Of a DNA stretch of 64,000 nucleotides, positions 8,539 through 20,400 are shown in pieces (the first letter of the stretch is position 1; every line of letters begins with the position of its first letter). The stretch spans positions 310,001 to 374,000 of the forward strand of contig NZ_BNCI01000001.1 of NCBI RefSeq assembly GCF_014656395.1. The letters are read 5' to 3'. This stretch comes from Kordiimonas sediminis. Lineage in GTDB: Bacteria > Pseudomonadota > Alphaproteobacteria > Sphingomonadales > Kordiimonadaceae. Both the position numbers and the translations under genes were made by a program. Below the pieces are notes generated by a model. It was given only the letters and a program-made list of their open reading frames with translations, was not told the DNA's origin and did not search any database.

Positions 8539-10767
8539 ATGTCGATTATAGATTCAATTCTACATAACAAAGTATTTAGTATACGAAACCTTTTACTTGC
8601 GATTACCGCCTTATTATTGACGGCGGTGATTGTGCAAACCGGTCTTCGTATGGCGACTGCCTTTGACAATAAAGGCAAAGCAGAGCTTGCCATGCAGATC
8701 AACTCGTATTCTGATGAACTGAGTACACTGCAGGACGCTCTTGCTATCCAGCGCACAATCGTTGCAACAGCCTACGGCATGGACGGGGTGCCAGACAGCT
8801 CGCTAATTCAGCAGGCAACAATCCAGCAAAATGCAATCGAAGGGGCTCATCAGAATGCCACAGCAGACTTTGATGCACTCCCTGACTTTCCCCGAAAGAA
8901 TGCCGAGAAGAAAGCCTATTTAGACGCCTATAAGGCTTACAAAGATGTCAGCAGTCAGATTTCCGCAGATATGGCGACGTCAAAGGCAGGCCGCACAGGC
9001 AAAAGCAGCGATGCAATTCGTGCCTTTAATGCCCTGATTGATGCCGCCGCCGATATTAAGGCAACACTGCAGACGGACTTTGCACCGGAAAACCCTGCCG
9101 TTGGTGCCGTCACGCGGCTTAAGTCACAGCTTTGGGTGATGCGGGAATATGCTGCGCGCGAATCTGCCACTATTGGTGAAAAAGTGGCGAGCCGGCAGCC
9201 ATTTGGCCCCTTTGACATGATTACGCTGAACACATACGGCGGTAATGTGGAGGGCGCGTTCCGCGAAGCAAGGGTAATTGCAAAGTCTTCCTTAACGACA
9301 GAAGAAATCACCAAACTGGTTGGCGAAATCCAATCTTCGTTTCTTGAAGAATTCAGCTACACCAAGGATGACATTTACGGCGCCTCTGATGATGCGGTTG
9401 CTGACGAAGCTGACGAAGCTGATTACCCTGTCACCGCAGATGAGTGGGTCGAACAGTCCCGTGCAGCTGCGGCGCCAATCCTGCAGATGAGCGAACTGGC
9501 AAGCACTCTTGCCCGGTCTCTGAACAATGATGCCGTATCTTCTGCCAATTTCAATGTGACGATTTCCCTTATTATTCTCGTTAGTATGATCGCACTTGGC
9601 GCCATTGCGGGCTGGGTCGTTCTTGTACGGGTTGTCAAACCAATCAATGCTATTTCCGATACCATGATGGTTCTGGCAGATGGGAATCTGGAAATTGACG
9701 TACCGGGTGTTGACCGGGTTGATGAAGTAGGTGACATGGCTCGCTCTGTCGGCATCTTTAAAGAGAATGCGATCGAGCGTCAGAAGCTCGAGGAAGATCA
9801 GCGTCGTCAGGCAGAGGAAGAGCAGATCCGAAAAGAGCGCGAGAAAGAAGAGCAGGATGCCGCTGACAGCGAACGCCGCAAGCAGCGCTACGAAGCGGAA
9901 GAAGCTGCCCGTCAGGAACGCCGCCAGGCCATGCTTGATCTGGCTGACAAGTTCGAAGCTTCTGTCAAAGGTGTTGTGGAAGGTGTGTCCCAGTCGGCCC
10001 GCGAGATGGAAACATCTGCACAGACCATGGCAACAACCGCTGCAGAGACAACGCAGCAGACAGAAGTGGTTGCCAATGCATCCCAGCAGGCAAGCTCGAA
10101 CGCGCAGATGGTGGCAAGTGCAGCCGAAGAACTGTCTGCGTCTGTCCGCGAAATCACCACACAGACAAACCAGTCAAGCGCCGCAGCACGCGATGCGGTG
10201 CACAGAACCGAAAGCGCAAGCCAGGATATCGCAAATCTCGAATCTGCCGCGCGCAAAATTGGGGATGTGGTTGATCTGATTAATGATATTGCCGAGCAGA
10301 CAAACCTCCTTGCACTGAATGCCACGATCGAGGCTGCCCGTGCCGGAGACGCTGGTAAAGGCTTTGCTGTTGTGGCATCCGAGGTGAAATCACTTGCAAA
10401 CCAGACCGCGCAGGCAACGCAGGAAATCTCCAGCCAGGTTGGCGGCATGCAGCAGGCAACAAGCACAGCAGTGGGTGCGATGAATGAAATTAAAAACATC
10501 ATCAGCAACATTGAAACCACTGCCGTGTCGATTGCATCGGCGGTAGAAGAGCAGGATGCCTCGACACAGGAAATCGCCCGGAATGTGGCGGAAGTGTCTT
10601 CCGGTACTGAGGAAGTTACCTCAATCATCCACGATGTTAGTGCTGGTGCTACCTCAACTGGTGCTGCCGCGTCGCAGGTGCTTGGTGCTGCCCAGTTGAT
10701 GACGCAGCAATCAGACGAACTGCGCACACAGGTTGACAGCTTCCTCGCAACTATTCGGGAAGAATAA
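8539..10767 (+). CDS. Methyl-accepting chemotaxis protein
   Basis: This 742-aa transmembrane chemoreceptor has TM1 at ~17-38, a large helical periplasmic sensor (~39-335), and TM2 at ~340-362. A HAMP domain follows ([21 protein letters not shown]), then a long Glu/Arg-rich coiled coil and the signalling hairpin. The tip segment [20 protein letters not shown] is at about residue 580. The protein ends FLATIREE without a CheR-docking pentapeptide. Just before TM2 is an acidic duplicated ADEADEAD motif. The ATG has CAGGGA seven bases upstream. No che genes are nearby, so it is an orphan receptor. The ligand is unknown. Confidence 0.95.
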   Translation: MSIIDSILHNKVFSIRNLLLAITALLLTAVIVQTGLRMATAFDNKGKAELAMQINSYSDELSTLQDALAIQRTIVATAYGMDGVPDSSLIQQATIQQNAIEGAHQNATADFDALPDFPRKNAEKKAYLDAYKAYKDVSSQISADMATSKAGRTGKSSDAIRAFNALIDAAADIKATLQTDFAPENPAVGAVTRLKSQLWVMREYAARESATIGEKVASRQPFGPFDMITLNTYGGNVEGAFREARVIAKSSLTTEEITKLVGEIQSSFLEEFSYTKDDIYGASDDAVADEADEADYPVTADEWVEQSRAAAAPILQMSELASTLARSLNNDAVSSANFNVTISLIILVSMIALGAIAGWVVLVRVVKPINAISDTMMVLADGNLEIDVPGVDRVDEVGDMARSVGIFKENAIERQKLEEDQRRQAEEEQIRKEREKEEQDAADSERRKQRYEAEEAARQERRQAMLDLADKFEASVKGVVEGVSQSAREMETSAQTMATTAAETTQQTEVVANASQQASSNAQMVASAAEELSASVREITTQTNQSSAAARDAVHRTESASQDIANLESAARKIGDVVDLINDIAEQTNLLALNATIEAARAGDAGKGFAVVASEVKSLANQTAQATQEISSQVGGMQQATSTAVGAMNEIKNIISNIETTAVSIASAVEEQDASTQEIARNVAEVSSGTEEVTSIIHDVSAGATSTGAAASQVLGAAQLMTQQSDELRTQVDSFLATIREE

Positions 10768-10824
10768 ACGGATAAGGGCGCATATTCACAAAGGATTGCC
10801 CCCCGCTACTACCAACGAAAAACA

Positions 10825-10853
10825 AAACGGAGGCAGCTTGCCTCCGTTTTTTT
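10825..10853 (+). terminator. Rho-independent terminator of chemoreceptor gene
   Basis: AACGGAGGC and GCCTCCGTT pair around an AGCTT loop and are followed by a run of seven T. It lies about 60 bases downstream of the receptor stop codon. Confidence 0.9.
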
Positions 10854-10973
10854 ATGGGTACTCACCACAGGAATTGATCAGTGATTGCTGGCCCTTACCC
10901 CCTGCCGGTCAGGATGTGCCGGGAAGGCCGGCCGATAAAAAGAGGAAATTCTGATCTTTTGCAGGAAATTATG

Positions 10974-11001
10974 TTGCGCTCCCGCTTAAACTGGCTATAT
11001 T
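10974..11001 (+). promoter_or_regulatory. Likely tRNA-Ser promoter
   Basis: TTGCGC and TATATT are separated by 16 bases and end 43 bases upstream of the mature tRNA. Position and spacing fit a stable-RNA promoter. Confidence 0.6.
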
Positions 11002-11044
11002 GCCCCCGCTGCCCCTCCACGGGGTATAGACCGATTTATGGACC

Positions 11045-11132
11045 GGAGCGGTGGCCGAGCGGTTTAAGGCGCACGCCTGGAAAGCGTGTTGACAGCAATG
11101 TCTCGAGGGTTCGAATCCCTTCCGCTCCTCCA
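11045..11132 (+). tRNA. tRNA-Ser (anticodon GGA), integration site
   Basis: This is an 88-base class II tRNA with acceptor arms GGAGCGG and CCGCTCC. The anticodon stem-loop is CACGC-CTGGAAA-GCGTG (anticodon GGA). It has a long variable arm and the T-arm GGGTTCGAATCCC. CCA is encoded, preceded by an unusual discriminator T. The last 14 bases belong to the 17-bp repeat that also occurs at 41580, so the gene's 3' end was rebuilt by the island and remains intact. Confidence 0.95.
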
Positions 11133-11135
11133 TAG
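11119..11135 (+). repeat. attL core (tRNA 3' end)
   Basis: The 17-base CTTCCGCTCCTCCATAG covers the end of tRNA-Ser and three bases beyond it. The identical string recurs 30.46 kb downstream next to the integrase, and flanking bases differ on both sides. Confidence 0.9.
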
Positions 11136-11174
11136 ACCTATTGAAATCAATAGGTTACAGCGGATTTTCATTTT

Positions 11175-11196
11175 TACCCCCAAACCTACCCCCAAA
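11175..11196 (+). repeat. Left arm-type repeats (TACCCCCAAA x2)
   Basis: Two copies of TACCCCCAAA with a 12-base period lie 40 bases inside attL. A matching pair with the same period lies beside attR. Matching tandem repeats at both ends of an element with a DUF4102 integrase fit arm-type integrase-binding sites. The binding is inferred. Confidence 0.65.
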
Positions 11197-11223
11197 TACA
11201 AACCTGCAAAGTGACGTGTCTTT

Positions 11224-11397
11224 CTAATCAACCTCTTTAAGCCAAAATATAGCGATGCTATCATCCCCGCGCAGTTCCCCAAGGACAATACGGATCTTCT
11301 CTTCAGCGCTATAACGCTTCCGGGTTGCTCGAAGGATGTATTTAACCACCCGATTTGCTGAAGCTTTTGAGGTCTTTTGTTTTGCTTTCATCTTCAT
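11224..11397 (-). pseudogene. IS3-family transposase OrfA remnant
   Basis: A 57-aa frame contains TRKRYSAEEKIRIVLGELRG, followed by DDSIA. This matches the helix-turn-helix start of IS3-family OrfA proteins, whose usual form is RRxYSAEEKIRIVLEGLRGEDSIAELCRREGI. Where a complete OrfA goes on to ELCRREGI, this copy reads IFWLKEVD and stops. OrfB is absent. It is therefore the 5' end of a decayed insertion sequence, caught between attL and the restriction genes. The ATG was placed at the first in-frame Met (MKMKAKQK). No terminal inverted repeats were identified. Confidence 0.75.
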
Positions 11398-11436
11398 TCC
11401 TTACGTCACTACGATGAAACCAAAACACTCACATGT

Positions 11437-11661
11437 TTACAACATCAATTCTGTGTCGTAGGCCCTAACGGGTGACAGAGAGATGGTAGCGAGGACTCCT
11501 TTGTCCTTTTCATTAAATTGTTTTGTAAGTTTTTCGAACCCAGCATCAGTTATCTACTGTTGTAATGTAGCTCTTTCTTGTGATGCGCCATCCTCTTCAG
11601 AGAGCCTCTTTAACTGTTTCTGATACCAATTAATTCTCGCCTGGATTGGATCCTTAGTCAT
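11437..11661 (-). pseudogene. Small ORF after res, interrupted by one in-frame TAG
   Basis: The ATG overlaps the res stop codon as TAATG, the standard sign of translational coupling. The frame reads [20 protein letters not shown] and reaches TAG after 35 codons (...RATLQQ). It then runs open for another 38 codons (ITDAGFEKLT...LMLstop) in the same frame. Read through, the product would be 74 aa with two likely helices. The simplest explanation is a recent CAG-to-TAG change in a small protein encoded at the end of the operon. A functional 35-aa product or amber suppression are alternatives. The family is not recognised. Confidence 0.5.
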
Positions 11662-14600
11662 TACCGAACCCCTACAATATCCATCAGCTTACCGTAGTCG
11701 GTGACAACATCGTATTTCACGTTGTCATGGGCGATGCGTTTGTTGATCTCATCAAAATATTTTCGGGCACATTTGATCTTGCTTTTCTCTACTTCCCGGA
11801 GCTGCATGGACGACATCGATCCCTTTGTTTCAGCCACAAAATAGACGTGCTTCACACTGCCTTCCCTGAAGGAAATGGCCCAGTCTGGGTTATAATCGCC
11901 AACAGGTGTCGGGATCAGGAAGCCGTTGGGCAGTTTAGCATAAACAACAACCTCGTCGCTGGTGTCCAGCTCTGCTACAAACTTGCGTTCCTGCTGTGAA
12001 TCGGTGATGGCATAGTCATAGACATGACGTTTCAGTTGTTCGCCCGCCTTGCTGAAGTCCTGCTTTGACTGGCTGGCCATGAAGATATCAACATCGTAGC
12101 TGTCAGCTGTTTCATCATATTGAAGCTGCTCGATCACCATTGAGGCTTTCTGCTCGTTAATCAGACGCGAGGCTTCAGCAATGAAGTGTTCCGGGTTCTG
12201 TTTGAACTGCCCAAAGACAGCTGGCGGAATGCCAGTCAGGATTTCAGCAATGGTTTGGCGCTTCAGATGGACCTGTTCAGACAGCTTGCCAAGAAGGTCA
12301 TATTTCACCAACGAATGAACAGAAGCGCCTTGTTCTGTTTTGGTGTTGGTAACCTTGAAGCTATCACCCGTGCGTAGTTGCTCGTCGGTAATAGAGCCTT
12401 TCTGCTCACCCGTGTGAATGGTATATTGCAGCGGCGTTACCCTCAGCTCGCTTTCCAACGCACTGATGCACTTGCCAACCAGTTCAGCAGAGTCAAATTC
12501 CACACGGTAGACCGCCTTGCGATTAATGCGGTTCCATAGCTCCTGGAATTCCTTCTTCTCAAAATTGCTATTGAGCGGATTGGTCTTTGGCTTGCGGCCA
12601 TCGTCAATCTTCGGCAGAGCGGCCTCACTATAGACGCTGTCAATCAGGTCAATAATTTCCGCTGCATAAGGCGCGAGGTCATCAGGCAGAGCTTCTAGGG
12701 TGCCATTCGCTTTGGCATCAATATAGGTGCCGCTGATCTGATCTTCATCATCGATATAATCGTTCTTGAGCAGATAGCGGTATATTTGGCGGGCGAGGCG
12801 TTCGTCAATTTTGACCTTGCCAGCCTCGGTATCCATAAACTTGCCAAGGAAGAAATGCTCGTCTGCCTTTTTAGGTCTTGAGGCAACGGCATCGCTGATT
12901 TCGCTTTGCAGATTCTTCACAAAGTCCTGATAGCTTTCACTGGCAACAACCGTCAGCTCGTTAATTTCATGAACGGTTGCTGGGTGATCCATGCGGTCAC
13001 CGTTGCGGTCCACAGATATGCGCAGGCCACGGCCTACTTCCTGACGACGGGAAATGGTGTTGTCGCTGTGTTTGAGCATACACATGACGAAGACGTTCGG
13101 ATTGTCCCAGCCTTCACGCAGAGCAGAGTGGGAGAAGATAAAGCGGGTAGGCTCCGCAAAGGAAAGTAGCCGCTCCTTATCCTTCAGGATCAGGTCATAG
13201 GCATCAACGTCATCGGAATCCACTGACCGCGCCCCGGTTTTGGGGTTGGTCATACGGTTGGTTTTCTTGTCGATTGCAAAATAACCATTGTGGGTCTTGT
13301 CAGTGTCTATGCCAGCAAGGTGCTTTCGGTAGTCTTCATTATCGATTGCCAACTCAGACAGATATTCATCCCGCAGGGCCTCATATTCCTGCTCAAAGAC
13401 ACGGGCATATTCGCCTTTGTCTTCTGGCTGGTCATAGTCCCGGTATTTGGCAACTTCATCAATGAAGAAGAGCGACAAGACCTTGATGCCCTGGGCGAAG
13501 AGCTGCTTTTCCTTTTCAAGGTGGGCCTTGATGGTTTCACGGATTTGTATGCGGCGAATATGGTCTTCATTCACATCACCTGTTGCTTCACCGGCAGTAA
13601 GGGTGACGCCATTGGTAAACTCAACCGCATCCTTGTTGTAATCGATCTGGGAAATGGTGAAGCCACGGTACTGATCCAGCCCATTCGATTCATCATAAAG
13701 GTTGGTGTCTACCGTGAACGACCTGACTTGACGCTTAATCTCGCCGCTCGCCAGCTTTACTTCCATTTCCAGCCGCGCCTTTGGCGCTTGCTTGGATATT
13801 TCAATGGATTCCAGATAGAGATAAGCATTTGTGCCTGCCAGGCCGCGCATCTGAATACCGCGCACTGCAATCTTTTTTACCAGCTTCTGGTTATAGGCGT
13901 CCAGCGCATCGAGGCGGTGAATGCGGTTATGCACCACCTTGTGGGTGGCGGAATAGCGCAGGATGAATAGCGGATTAAATTCTGGCAGCGCTTTTTGTGT
14001 CGCATTACCCTGCATTTTCTGCGGTTCATCCAAAATCAGGATAGGGCGGTTGCTCTTGATAACATCAATGGGGCGTCGGCTTTGGAAATCGTCCAGCTCA
14101 TCATAAATCCGGCGGTTATCGGCACCACTGGCATTAAAGGCCTGAATGTTAATGACCATGACATTGATGCCTGCGTCACTGGAAAAGCTTTCCAACTCAT
14201 GAAGGCGCTTGGAATTATAGATAAAAAAACGCGCTTTTTTGCCGTAGCCTTCCGTGAAATGCTCTGCCGTCATTTGAAGGGATTTATAGACCCCCTCACG
14301 GATAGCAATACTTGGCACCATGATGATGAACTTTGACCAGCCATAACGTTTGTTCATCTCAAAAATGGTTTTGATATAGCAATAGGTTTTACCCGTCCCG
14401 GTTTCCATCTCTACATCAAGGTTGATATCACACCCCGCAATATATCCCTTGGGCATGGCCTTGTTTTTTTCTGCGTCCCAGTAGGACTGCAAACCATCAG
14501 AAAGCGGGATATTCTGGCGGCGCTGCACATCCCGGATGTTATCCAGCAGCTTCGCATTAGTCAGTTGCAGGTCGGTATTTTTGAAACCTTCATATTCAGA

Positions 14601-14747
14601 ATCTGGGCGATAATATTCACCCTTTTTGACTACGCCTCTATCAATGATATAATTGATATTATCGTTGAAAAGCTGGCCCGCAAAACAGTCCACAACACTT
14701 TCAACCGCATTTGTCTGGTAAGGCTGAACCTTGAATTTAATCTTCAT
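11661..14747 (-). CDS. Type III restriction endonuclease subunit Res
   Basis: This is the 1028-aa ATP-dependent helicase/nuclease subunit of a type III restriction-modification enzyme. Residues ~105-115 carry the Walker A motif [12 protein letters not shown]. The Walker B-like motif LDEPQKM is near 235, and motif III (YSATHK) follows. Helicase motifs V-VI are EGWDNPNVF (~545) and QEVGRGLRI (~570). The C-terminal nuclease shows the PD-ExK arrangement NPDWA...VAETKG (~950-970), so both ATPase and nuclease look intact. It follows mod by 10 bases with a strong AAGGGG ribosome-binding site. Partner methylase: the adjacent Mod. Confidence 0.93.
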   Translation of the reverse strand: MKIKFKVQPYQTNAVESVVDCFAGQLFNDNINYIIDRGVVKKGEYYRPDSEYEGFKNTDLQLTNAKLLDNIRDVQRRQNIPLSDGLQSYWDAEKNKAMPKGYIAGCDINLDVEMETGTGKTYCYIKTIFEMNKRYGWSKFIIMVPSIAIREGVYKSLQMTAEHFTEGYGKKARFFIYNSKRLHELESFSSDAGINVMVINIQAFNASGADNRRIYDELDDFQSRRPIDVIKSNRPILILDEPQKMQGNATQKALPEFNPLFILRYSATHKVVHNRIHRLDALDAYNQKLVKKIAVRGIQMRGLAGTNAYLYLESIEISKQAPKARLEMEVKLASGEIKRQVRSFTVDTNLYDESNGLDQYRGFTISQIDYNKDAVEFTNGVTLTAGEATGDVNEDHIRRIQIRETIKAHLEKEKQLFAQGIKVLSLFFIDEVAKYRDYDQPEDKGEYARVFEQEYEALRDEYLSELAIDNEDYRKHLAGIDTDKTHNGYFAIDKKTNRMTNPKTGARSVDSDDVDAYDLILKDKERLLSFAEPTRFIFSHSALREGWDNPNVFVMCMLKHSDNTISRRQEVGRGLRISVDRNGDRMDHPATVHEINELTVVASESYQDFVKNLQSEISDAVASRPKKADEHFFLGKFMDTEAGKVKIDERLARQIYRYLLKNDYIDDEDQISGTYIDAKANGTLEALPDDLAPYAAEIIDLIDSVYSEAALPKIDDGRKPKTNPLNSNFEKKEFQELWNRINRKAVYRVEFDSAELVGKCISALESELRVTPLQYTIHTGEQKGSITDEQLRTGDSFKVTNTKTEQGASVHSLVKYDLLGKLSEQVHLKRQTIAEILTGIPPAVFGQFKQNPEHFIAEASRLINEQKASMVIEQLQYDETADSYDVDIFMASQSKQDFSKAGEQLKRHVYDYAITDSQQERKFVAELDTSDEVVVYAKLPNGFLIPTPVGDYNPDWAISFREGSVKHVYFVAETKGSMSSMQLREVEKSKIKCARKYFDEINKRIAHDNVKYDVVTDYGKLMDIVGVR

Positions 14748-14757
14748 GGCTTGCCCC

Positions 14758-16752
14758 TTAAATGGATTTCACTTCGGTTGACGGGGAAAGCTGACGAAAG
14801 ACCTGATCCACGTTGATCTTCACCGAGTCAGAGACAAAACCGTTATCTTTAAAGACAACACGGAGTGGCGCATGCCCCGCGATTTCCTTCACCAGTTCTT
14901 CTGTAACTCCTGTGTCAAAACAGGCCACCAGTGCATTCTGGTCAACAAAGTAGACGTCTTTACCTCGGATAGATTTCTTTTCAATCGGCAGGGTCAGGTC
15001 AACACCCCAATCGAGCAAGACCTGGAATAGCAAATCCTCAGGATTGTCGCGCCCTTCCTTGATATTGCTGACAGTTGCCAGAAGGTCACCCTGCTTGATC
15101 TCATCAGGACGGTAGTAGACGTCCGCCATATTAGACGTATCGATTTTCAGCACGCGGAAGCCAACGTCTTTGTTCCAGTCCTTATGATGACCGCTACCTC
15201 GTACCTTTTCTCCAGCTCGTCTGATACGCTCTTTTGATATCTCAGAAATATAAGGTTTAGTGCCCGAAGATTCGCAGAATGCCAGAGCCTCTTTGGCGTC
15301 TTTGGTAGTTGGCTCTATTTTCTCAGGGTACTGAATGCTTATGAACCTACGGGAGCTTCCTTGTTCGGCATTTAGTTCCATGACAGCCTGTGAAAGGGTC
15401 GAGGATCCTGCAAATAGATCAACACATACCGCGTCATCGTGTGTACAGAATGACGCCAGTTTTTTAAGTAATTGAACAGGTTTAGGATTTGAAAACACTT
15501 TTTTCGCTTCAGGAAAAAGCGTCTTCAGGTCATAAGGACCTGTACGACCGTCCAGTTCAAATACACTAGACAATTTATCTTTGTATTCGTGAGCATAGAC
15601 TTTCAACTCGATGATTTTGTTTTCGTCGGAGCCAAAGAGAATTTTTCCAGAAGCAAGTAGCTTATCCATAGTCTCCTTGGGAAAGCGATATCCCATTAAT
15701 GGCTCTTTACATGGCATCCCTGTGTCTGGATGCAGCACGTCATAGCGATAACCTTCTGATCCTGGGTTATGTACACTCTGACTACCGGTATAGACACCTC
15801 CATGATCAATATATTTATACCTATCTAAAGGGCCCAACTGGCTTTTGTTTTCCCTAAACCATTTTGTATATTCTGCTTGAAGCTCATCTTGTGAAGGAAA
15901 TTGTTGTGACAGTGTATTCCCGACCTCGATTAGGGCGTCTTTTATAGCCGAAACAGATGATTTCCATACATTCTCAAGTTGGAGTTTGCTTTTCGCGTAG
16001 ATGTGAATGCTTTCATGCTCAATAGCAACATTTGTTGGATTATTGTCGGTAACGTTTTTCCAGATCAGTGTTCCAACAAAGTTATTCTCGCCAAAAACCT
16101 CATTGCAGAGCTGAATAACGTTGGATGTTTCTGAATCATCTATTGCAATCAATACAACACCTTCATCGGACAGGATGTTTCGTGCAATTCGTAATCGTGG
16201 ATACAACATGTTCAGCCAGTCAGAATGAAATCGTCCATTGGACTCAGTGTTAGCAACTAGCTGCTCACCTGCCTCGCTTATCTGATTTGTTTGTTCAAAA
16301 TATTCGTAGGAATTACCGGTAAAATCATCTCGATAAACAAGGTTTTCACCCTTTTTCCTATTATATGGTGGATCTAGATAAGCCATCTTAATGCTTGCCA
16401 AGAAAGTCTCTTGGAGTAGTTTCAGGGCTTCAAGGTTATCGCCTTCGATAAAGAGGTTTTTCGTGGTGTCAAAATCCACGCTCTCTTCACGGCAAGGCCG
16501 CAGGGTTTTTGCAATTGGGGCGTTAGCTGTCAACAGGGCTTCGCGCTTGCCAGGCCAGTTCAGGTGATAACGCTCTTGGGGACCTTCAACGATATGGTCA
16601 GATAGCTCTTGCCTCAGCTGGTCAAAATCCACAGCCAGCTTGATCTTGCCGTCTTCATCTCTCGCTTCTGTCACCACTGACGGGAACAAATCCTTGATCT
16701 TCAGAATATTGTCATCCGTCAGGTTGGGCGTGTGCATTTTCATTTTTTCCAT
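14758..16752 (-). CDS. Type III DNA adenine methyltransferase Mod
   Basis: This is a beta-class DNA N6-adenine methyltransferase of 664 aa, the modification and specificity subunit of the type III enzyme. Catalytic motif IV is [21 protein letters not shown] (DPPY near residue 125), while the AdoMet-binding motif [19 protein letters not shown], comes later, near residue 444. This order defines the beta class. The region between holds the target-recognition domain, which includes a [15 protein letters not shown] segment further on. A Met two codons upstream is possible; the chosen ATG has AAGGG nine bases before it. The target sequence cannot be read from the gene. Confidence 0.93.
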   Translation of the reverse strand: MEKMKMHTPNLTDDNILKIKDLFPSVVTEARDEDGKIKLAVDFDQLRQELSDHIVEGPQERYHLNWPGKREALLTANAPIAKTLRPCREESVDFDTTKNLFIEGDNLEALKLLQETFLASIKMAYLDPPYNRKKGENLVYRDDFTGNSYEYFEQTNQISEAGEQLVANTESNGRFHSDWLNMLYPRLRIARNILSDEGVVLIAIDDSETSNVIQLCNEVFGENNFVGTLIWKNVTDNNPTNVAIEHESIHIYAKSKLQLENVWKSSVSAIKDALIEVGNTLSQQFPSQDELQAEYTKWFRENKSQLGPLDRYKYIDHGGVYTGSQSVHNPGSEGYRYDVLHPDTGMPCKEPLMGYRFPKETMDKLLASGKILFGSDENKIIELKVYAHEYKDKLSSVFELDGRTGPYDLKTLFPEAKKVFSNPKPVQLLKKLASFCTHDDAVCVDLFAGSSTLSQAVMELNAEQGSSRRFISIQYPEKIEPTTKDAKEALAFCESSGTKPYISEISKERIRRAGEKVRGSGHHKDWNKDVGFRVLKIDTSNMADVYYRPDEIKQGDLLATVSNIKEGRDNPEDLLFQVLLDWGVDLTLPIEKKSIRGKDVYFVDQNALVACFDTGVTEELVKEIAGHAPLRVVFKDNGFVSDSVKINVDQVFRQLSPSTEVKSI

Positions 16753-16764
16753 TATCATTGACCC

Positions 16765-17460
16765 TTAAATTGCCTGTTCAGCCCTGGAAATATTATCTAA
16801 TTTTTCCAATTCTTTTAGTTTTTGTTTCGCATCCCGCAAAGTGGCATTGATAGCAACTTTCTTTTTAAATTGCTTCTCTTTCTTCAATTTGGCCTCAATA
16901 TTTTCCACTTCCCTGCGCTGTGCCTTTATCTCTTCCAGCCTGTCAATGCGGGCCTGCATGGGGGCTTCCGGGGCCACCTCGTCAGGGAACAGGGGCGCCA
17001 ACAATTTTTCATAAAGTGCCTTCAGGTCAAGCGTAGGTGGCAGGCTTGAGCGTTCAACAGGCGTCTTGTGCCAGGCCGACTCCAAATGGTCACTGATCAC
17101 CCATTTGGATTTGTCGGCTTCATTCTGCCGCTTGTAGGTGGCTACCATCTTGCGCCTGTCGCCGTGAACGAGTTCAAAAATCAATGGAAAGGGAATGGCC
17201 TTGTCAATTGCAGTCAGGATGTCCTTGTGCAGCGCATTCGATTTTAACCTGATTTCAAAGACCTGAATTTCCGGGACAGACCTGGTGGCGTTGATGTTGA
17301 TAGTCTCAGGGGCCAGTTTATAGGCCCAGGTGATTTTGTCGACCTGCTCAATAAAGAGATCCTTCAGCCGGATTGAGGCCTTGGCATGCTCATAAATCTT
17401 GGATTTCGGCACCATGCGGCCATATTTGGCGCTGTCTGGATAGTTGAAAAATGGGGACAT
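16765..17460 (-). CDS. DUF4391 domain protein
   Basis: This 231-aa protein matches the DUF4391 family as I know it: it starts MSPFFNYPDSAKYGRMVPKS, continues KIYEHAKASIRLKDLFIEQV and ITWAYKLAPETINI, and has a middle beta-rich core. The C-terminal ~60 residues are a Lys/Glu-rich coiled coil (EEIKAQRREVENIEAKLKKE). Its ATG overlaps the upstream helicase stop (TAATG), and it ends 12 bases before mod, so it is made with both. DUF4391 genes are commonly found beside this kind of helicase and type III Mod/Res, but a biochemical role is not known to me. An adaptor role between helicase and R-M is inference. Confidence 0.85.
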   Translation of the reverse strand: MSPFFNYPDSAKYGRMVPKSKIYEHAKASIRLKDLFIEQVDKITWAYKLAPETININATRSVPEIQVFEIRLKSNALHKDILTAIDKAIPFPLIFELVHGDRRKMVATYKRQNEADKSKWVISDHLESAWHKTPVERSSLPPTLDLKALYEKLLAPLFPDEVAPEAPMQARIDRLEEIKAQRREVENIEAKLKKEKQFKKKVAINATLRDAKQKLKELEKLDNISRAEQAI

Positions 17461-20400
17461 TATGCATCCCCCTGAATAACGATGAAGGCAATCAGCTCAA
17501 AATCATCAAGGCCTGCAATGGTATTGATCAGGGCAGTGGTTTTGCCTCCGCTGAACAGGCTGTCAATGTCCCTTTCGTCCTTGACCTCAATCATTGACTG
17601 GATGGACTGGGTTAGCAGGTCGGAATATTCCTGCATATCGCGCCCATCATCGGTGTGGTCATTGAATATTTTGCAGATATCCTTGATGGGCTCTGATTTG
17701 CCCTTGCAGCTGGTGCGGATCAGATCAAGCAGGCGTTTGACCTCTGTATGGTCAGCGATAATCTGACCATCCTTGTTGATATAGACCAGGTAATAGGGGT
17801 GCAGCCTGTTTTGCTGGTTGACGTTCACCTCATGATTAATGTTGCGCAAGGCGAATATCGCGCCCTCTTGCAGGCCTTTATCCTCATTCACGGGCACCAC
17901 GGCATGCATACCCTTGGGCATGTCGCTCAGGTCGCCATTCTCTTTGACATAATTCAGCAGGTCCATGCGGAAGTCATTCAGGCCAAGGTCTGTGATTGAT
18001 ACGCCTGTCTTGACATCCTCAAGCTCAATCACTTCATCCTGAAGGCGGCGGAGCTGGTCTTTCCTGTAGGCAATCTCACTGCTTTTGGCGGTCAGGACGT
18101 TATCGTCACCTGTTGCGGTTACATCAGCGATGACCATCCGGTTTTCAACCCGTTCCTTCAGGTTGATATAATCGTCCAGTGTAATGTCAGGCCAATAGTT
18201 GACCAGCTGGATTTTATCGTTGGGCGAGCCAATACGGTCAACGCGGCCAAAGCGCTGAATGATGCGAACGGGGTTCCAGTGAATATCGTAATTGATCAGA
18301 TAGTCACAGTCCTGAAGGTTTTGGCCTTCTGAAATACAGTCGGTACCAATCAGGATATCCAGCTCGTTGGTGTCATTCGGAAAGAGGATATGCTTTTCCT
18401 TGGACTTTGGAGAGAAGAGCGTCAGCAGTGATGTAAAATCATAGAACTTGCCAAGGTTTGAAGTATAGCGGTTGCCAGTCAATATCGCTGAGTTGAGCCT
18501 GTGCTGTGAAAGCATGGCTGGGGCGAGGTTTTTATAAAGATACTCCGCCGTATCCGCGAATGCCGTGAAAATGATGACCTTCTTATTGCCCGTATTTATG
18601 GGATTGTTGATCTTGTCATTGATCTGGGCATGCAGGTGTTGAAGTTTGGCGTCATCCTCTGGCGCAATCTTCCGCATATTTTGAAGCAGGTCATCAATAA
18701 GCGTCATGTCTGCTTTCAGGTCATGCTCCCATGACTTCACATCCATATCCGCCAGGCTGATCTGTATCTTCTTGCCCACAGTAAATTCACCAAGGCCAGA
18801 AAGGTCATCATCATCAGCCTCAAGCCCACCCAGGCCAGCGGTGTAATCATCGATATCAATGGCGCTGCCGCTTGCATTAAACCCTTCAATCGCCCTGAGA
18901 GTATTGCTGTGGTTTTCTTTCAGGGCGTTGAGCGTCAATCTGAAGGCCTCAACCGAGCTTTCGAGGCGCTTGAGCAGGTTGGTCGTCATCAGGGCTTGAA
19001 GGCTGCGCTCCCGGTCGGCCTGGCGCAGCTTGCCCTTGCCGCCTTCAACTTCGGTGTCATAGAGGTCTTCATATTTGGCAAGACGACTTGGCAGGATATA
19101 GCTGATAGGGGCATAGACGCAGAGCTTCAAAAGTGACAATTGGCCCACAATGTCATTCAGGCCCATCACATCTGTCCGTGTGGTCAGGGGGCAACGGTGC
19201 GATTTTGGCTTCAGACGTTCAGGGAATTTCCCAATGTCCTTGGTGTCATAGAAAGTTTCAATATGCTTGCGGGAGCGGGCAATTGTCACACTGTCCAGAA
19301 GCTCGAAGAAGTCAAAGTCCAGCGCCTTCAGAATGGTTTCAGCCGTGCGGCGCTCTGGCGGAAGGTTTGACCATTCATTGAAAGCGGCCTGAGCGCGCTT
19401 GAAGATATTTTCAATGCTGGTGGAGGTCTTCAGTTTCTGACTGAGGTCGTCAGAGTGGCCTTCATAGGCCAGCGCCAGCTGGTTTCTGAGATCGGTAAAC
19501 CTGTTATTCACAGGGGTAGCCGAGAGCATCAGAACCTTTGTTTTAACGCCAGCCTTGATCACCTGGTTCATCAGCTTCTGATACCGGGTTTCCTTGTCCT
19601 TGTAGACGTCATTGTTTCTGAAGTTGTGGCTTTCGTCGATGACGACCAGATCATAATTGCCCCAGTTGATAAGCGCCAGATTGGTGCCGAAGGAGTCACC
19701 GCTGTCGCGGGACAGGTCCGTATGACAGAGAACATCATAATTAAAGCGGTCGCCTGCAAAGATGTTGTTCTTCTGGTTGCGATTATAAGTCAGCCAGTTG
19801 TCGGCCAGCTTTTTGGGGCATAGAAGCAACACAGATTTGTTGCGCAACTCATAATATTTCATCACGGCAAGGGCAGTGAATGTCTTGCCCAGCCCCACGC
19901 TGTCAGCCAGGATGCAGCCATTATAGGTTTCGAGCTTGTTAATCAGGCCTGTGGCTGCGTCGCGCTGATAATTAAACAGCTTTTTCCAGATCAGGCTATC
20001 CTGGTAGCCTGTCAGGTCATTCGGCAGGACGTCCTCGTTAATATCGTCCAGAAATTCGTTAAAAATATTGTAGAGGATTTGAAAGTATATCCGCTCCGGC
20101 GAATTTTCCTGATAGACGCTTTCAATATGCTCGCAGATGATCTCTGTGACATCTTCCAGCTTTTCGGTGTCATGCCAAATCTGGTCGAAGGTCTGAAGGT
20201 AGGTTGCTGCCTGCGTGGGTTCTTCAATTTTATGGACATAATTGAATACCGCGTTGCCCTGTTCATACCCCAGGTCCACGGCTGTAAAGCCATTCAGTGG
20301 CATAAAGGCCGAATTTCTGTCCTTGCCTTCGATACATGCAAACTGTGGCATGGAGGCCTTACTGTTGTTGGACTTGAAGGTGGCCTTGCGCCTGATCCAT

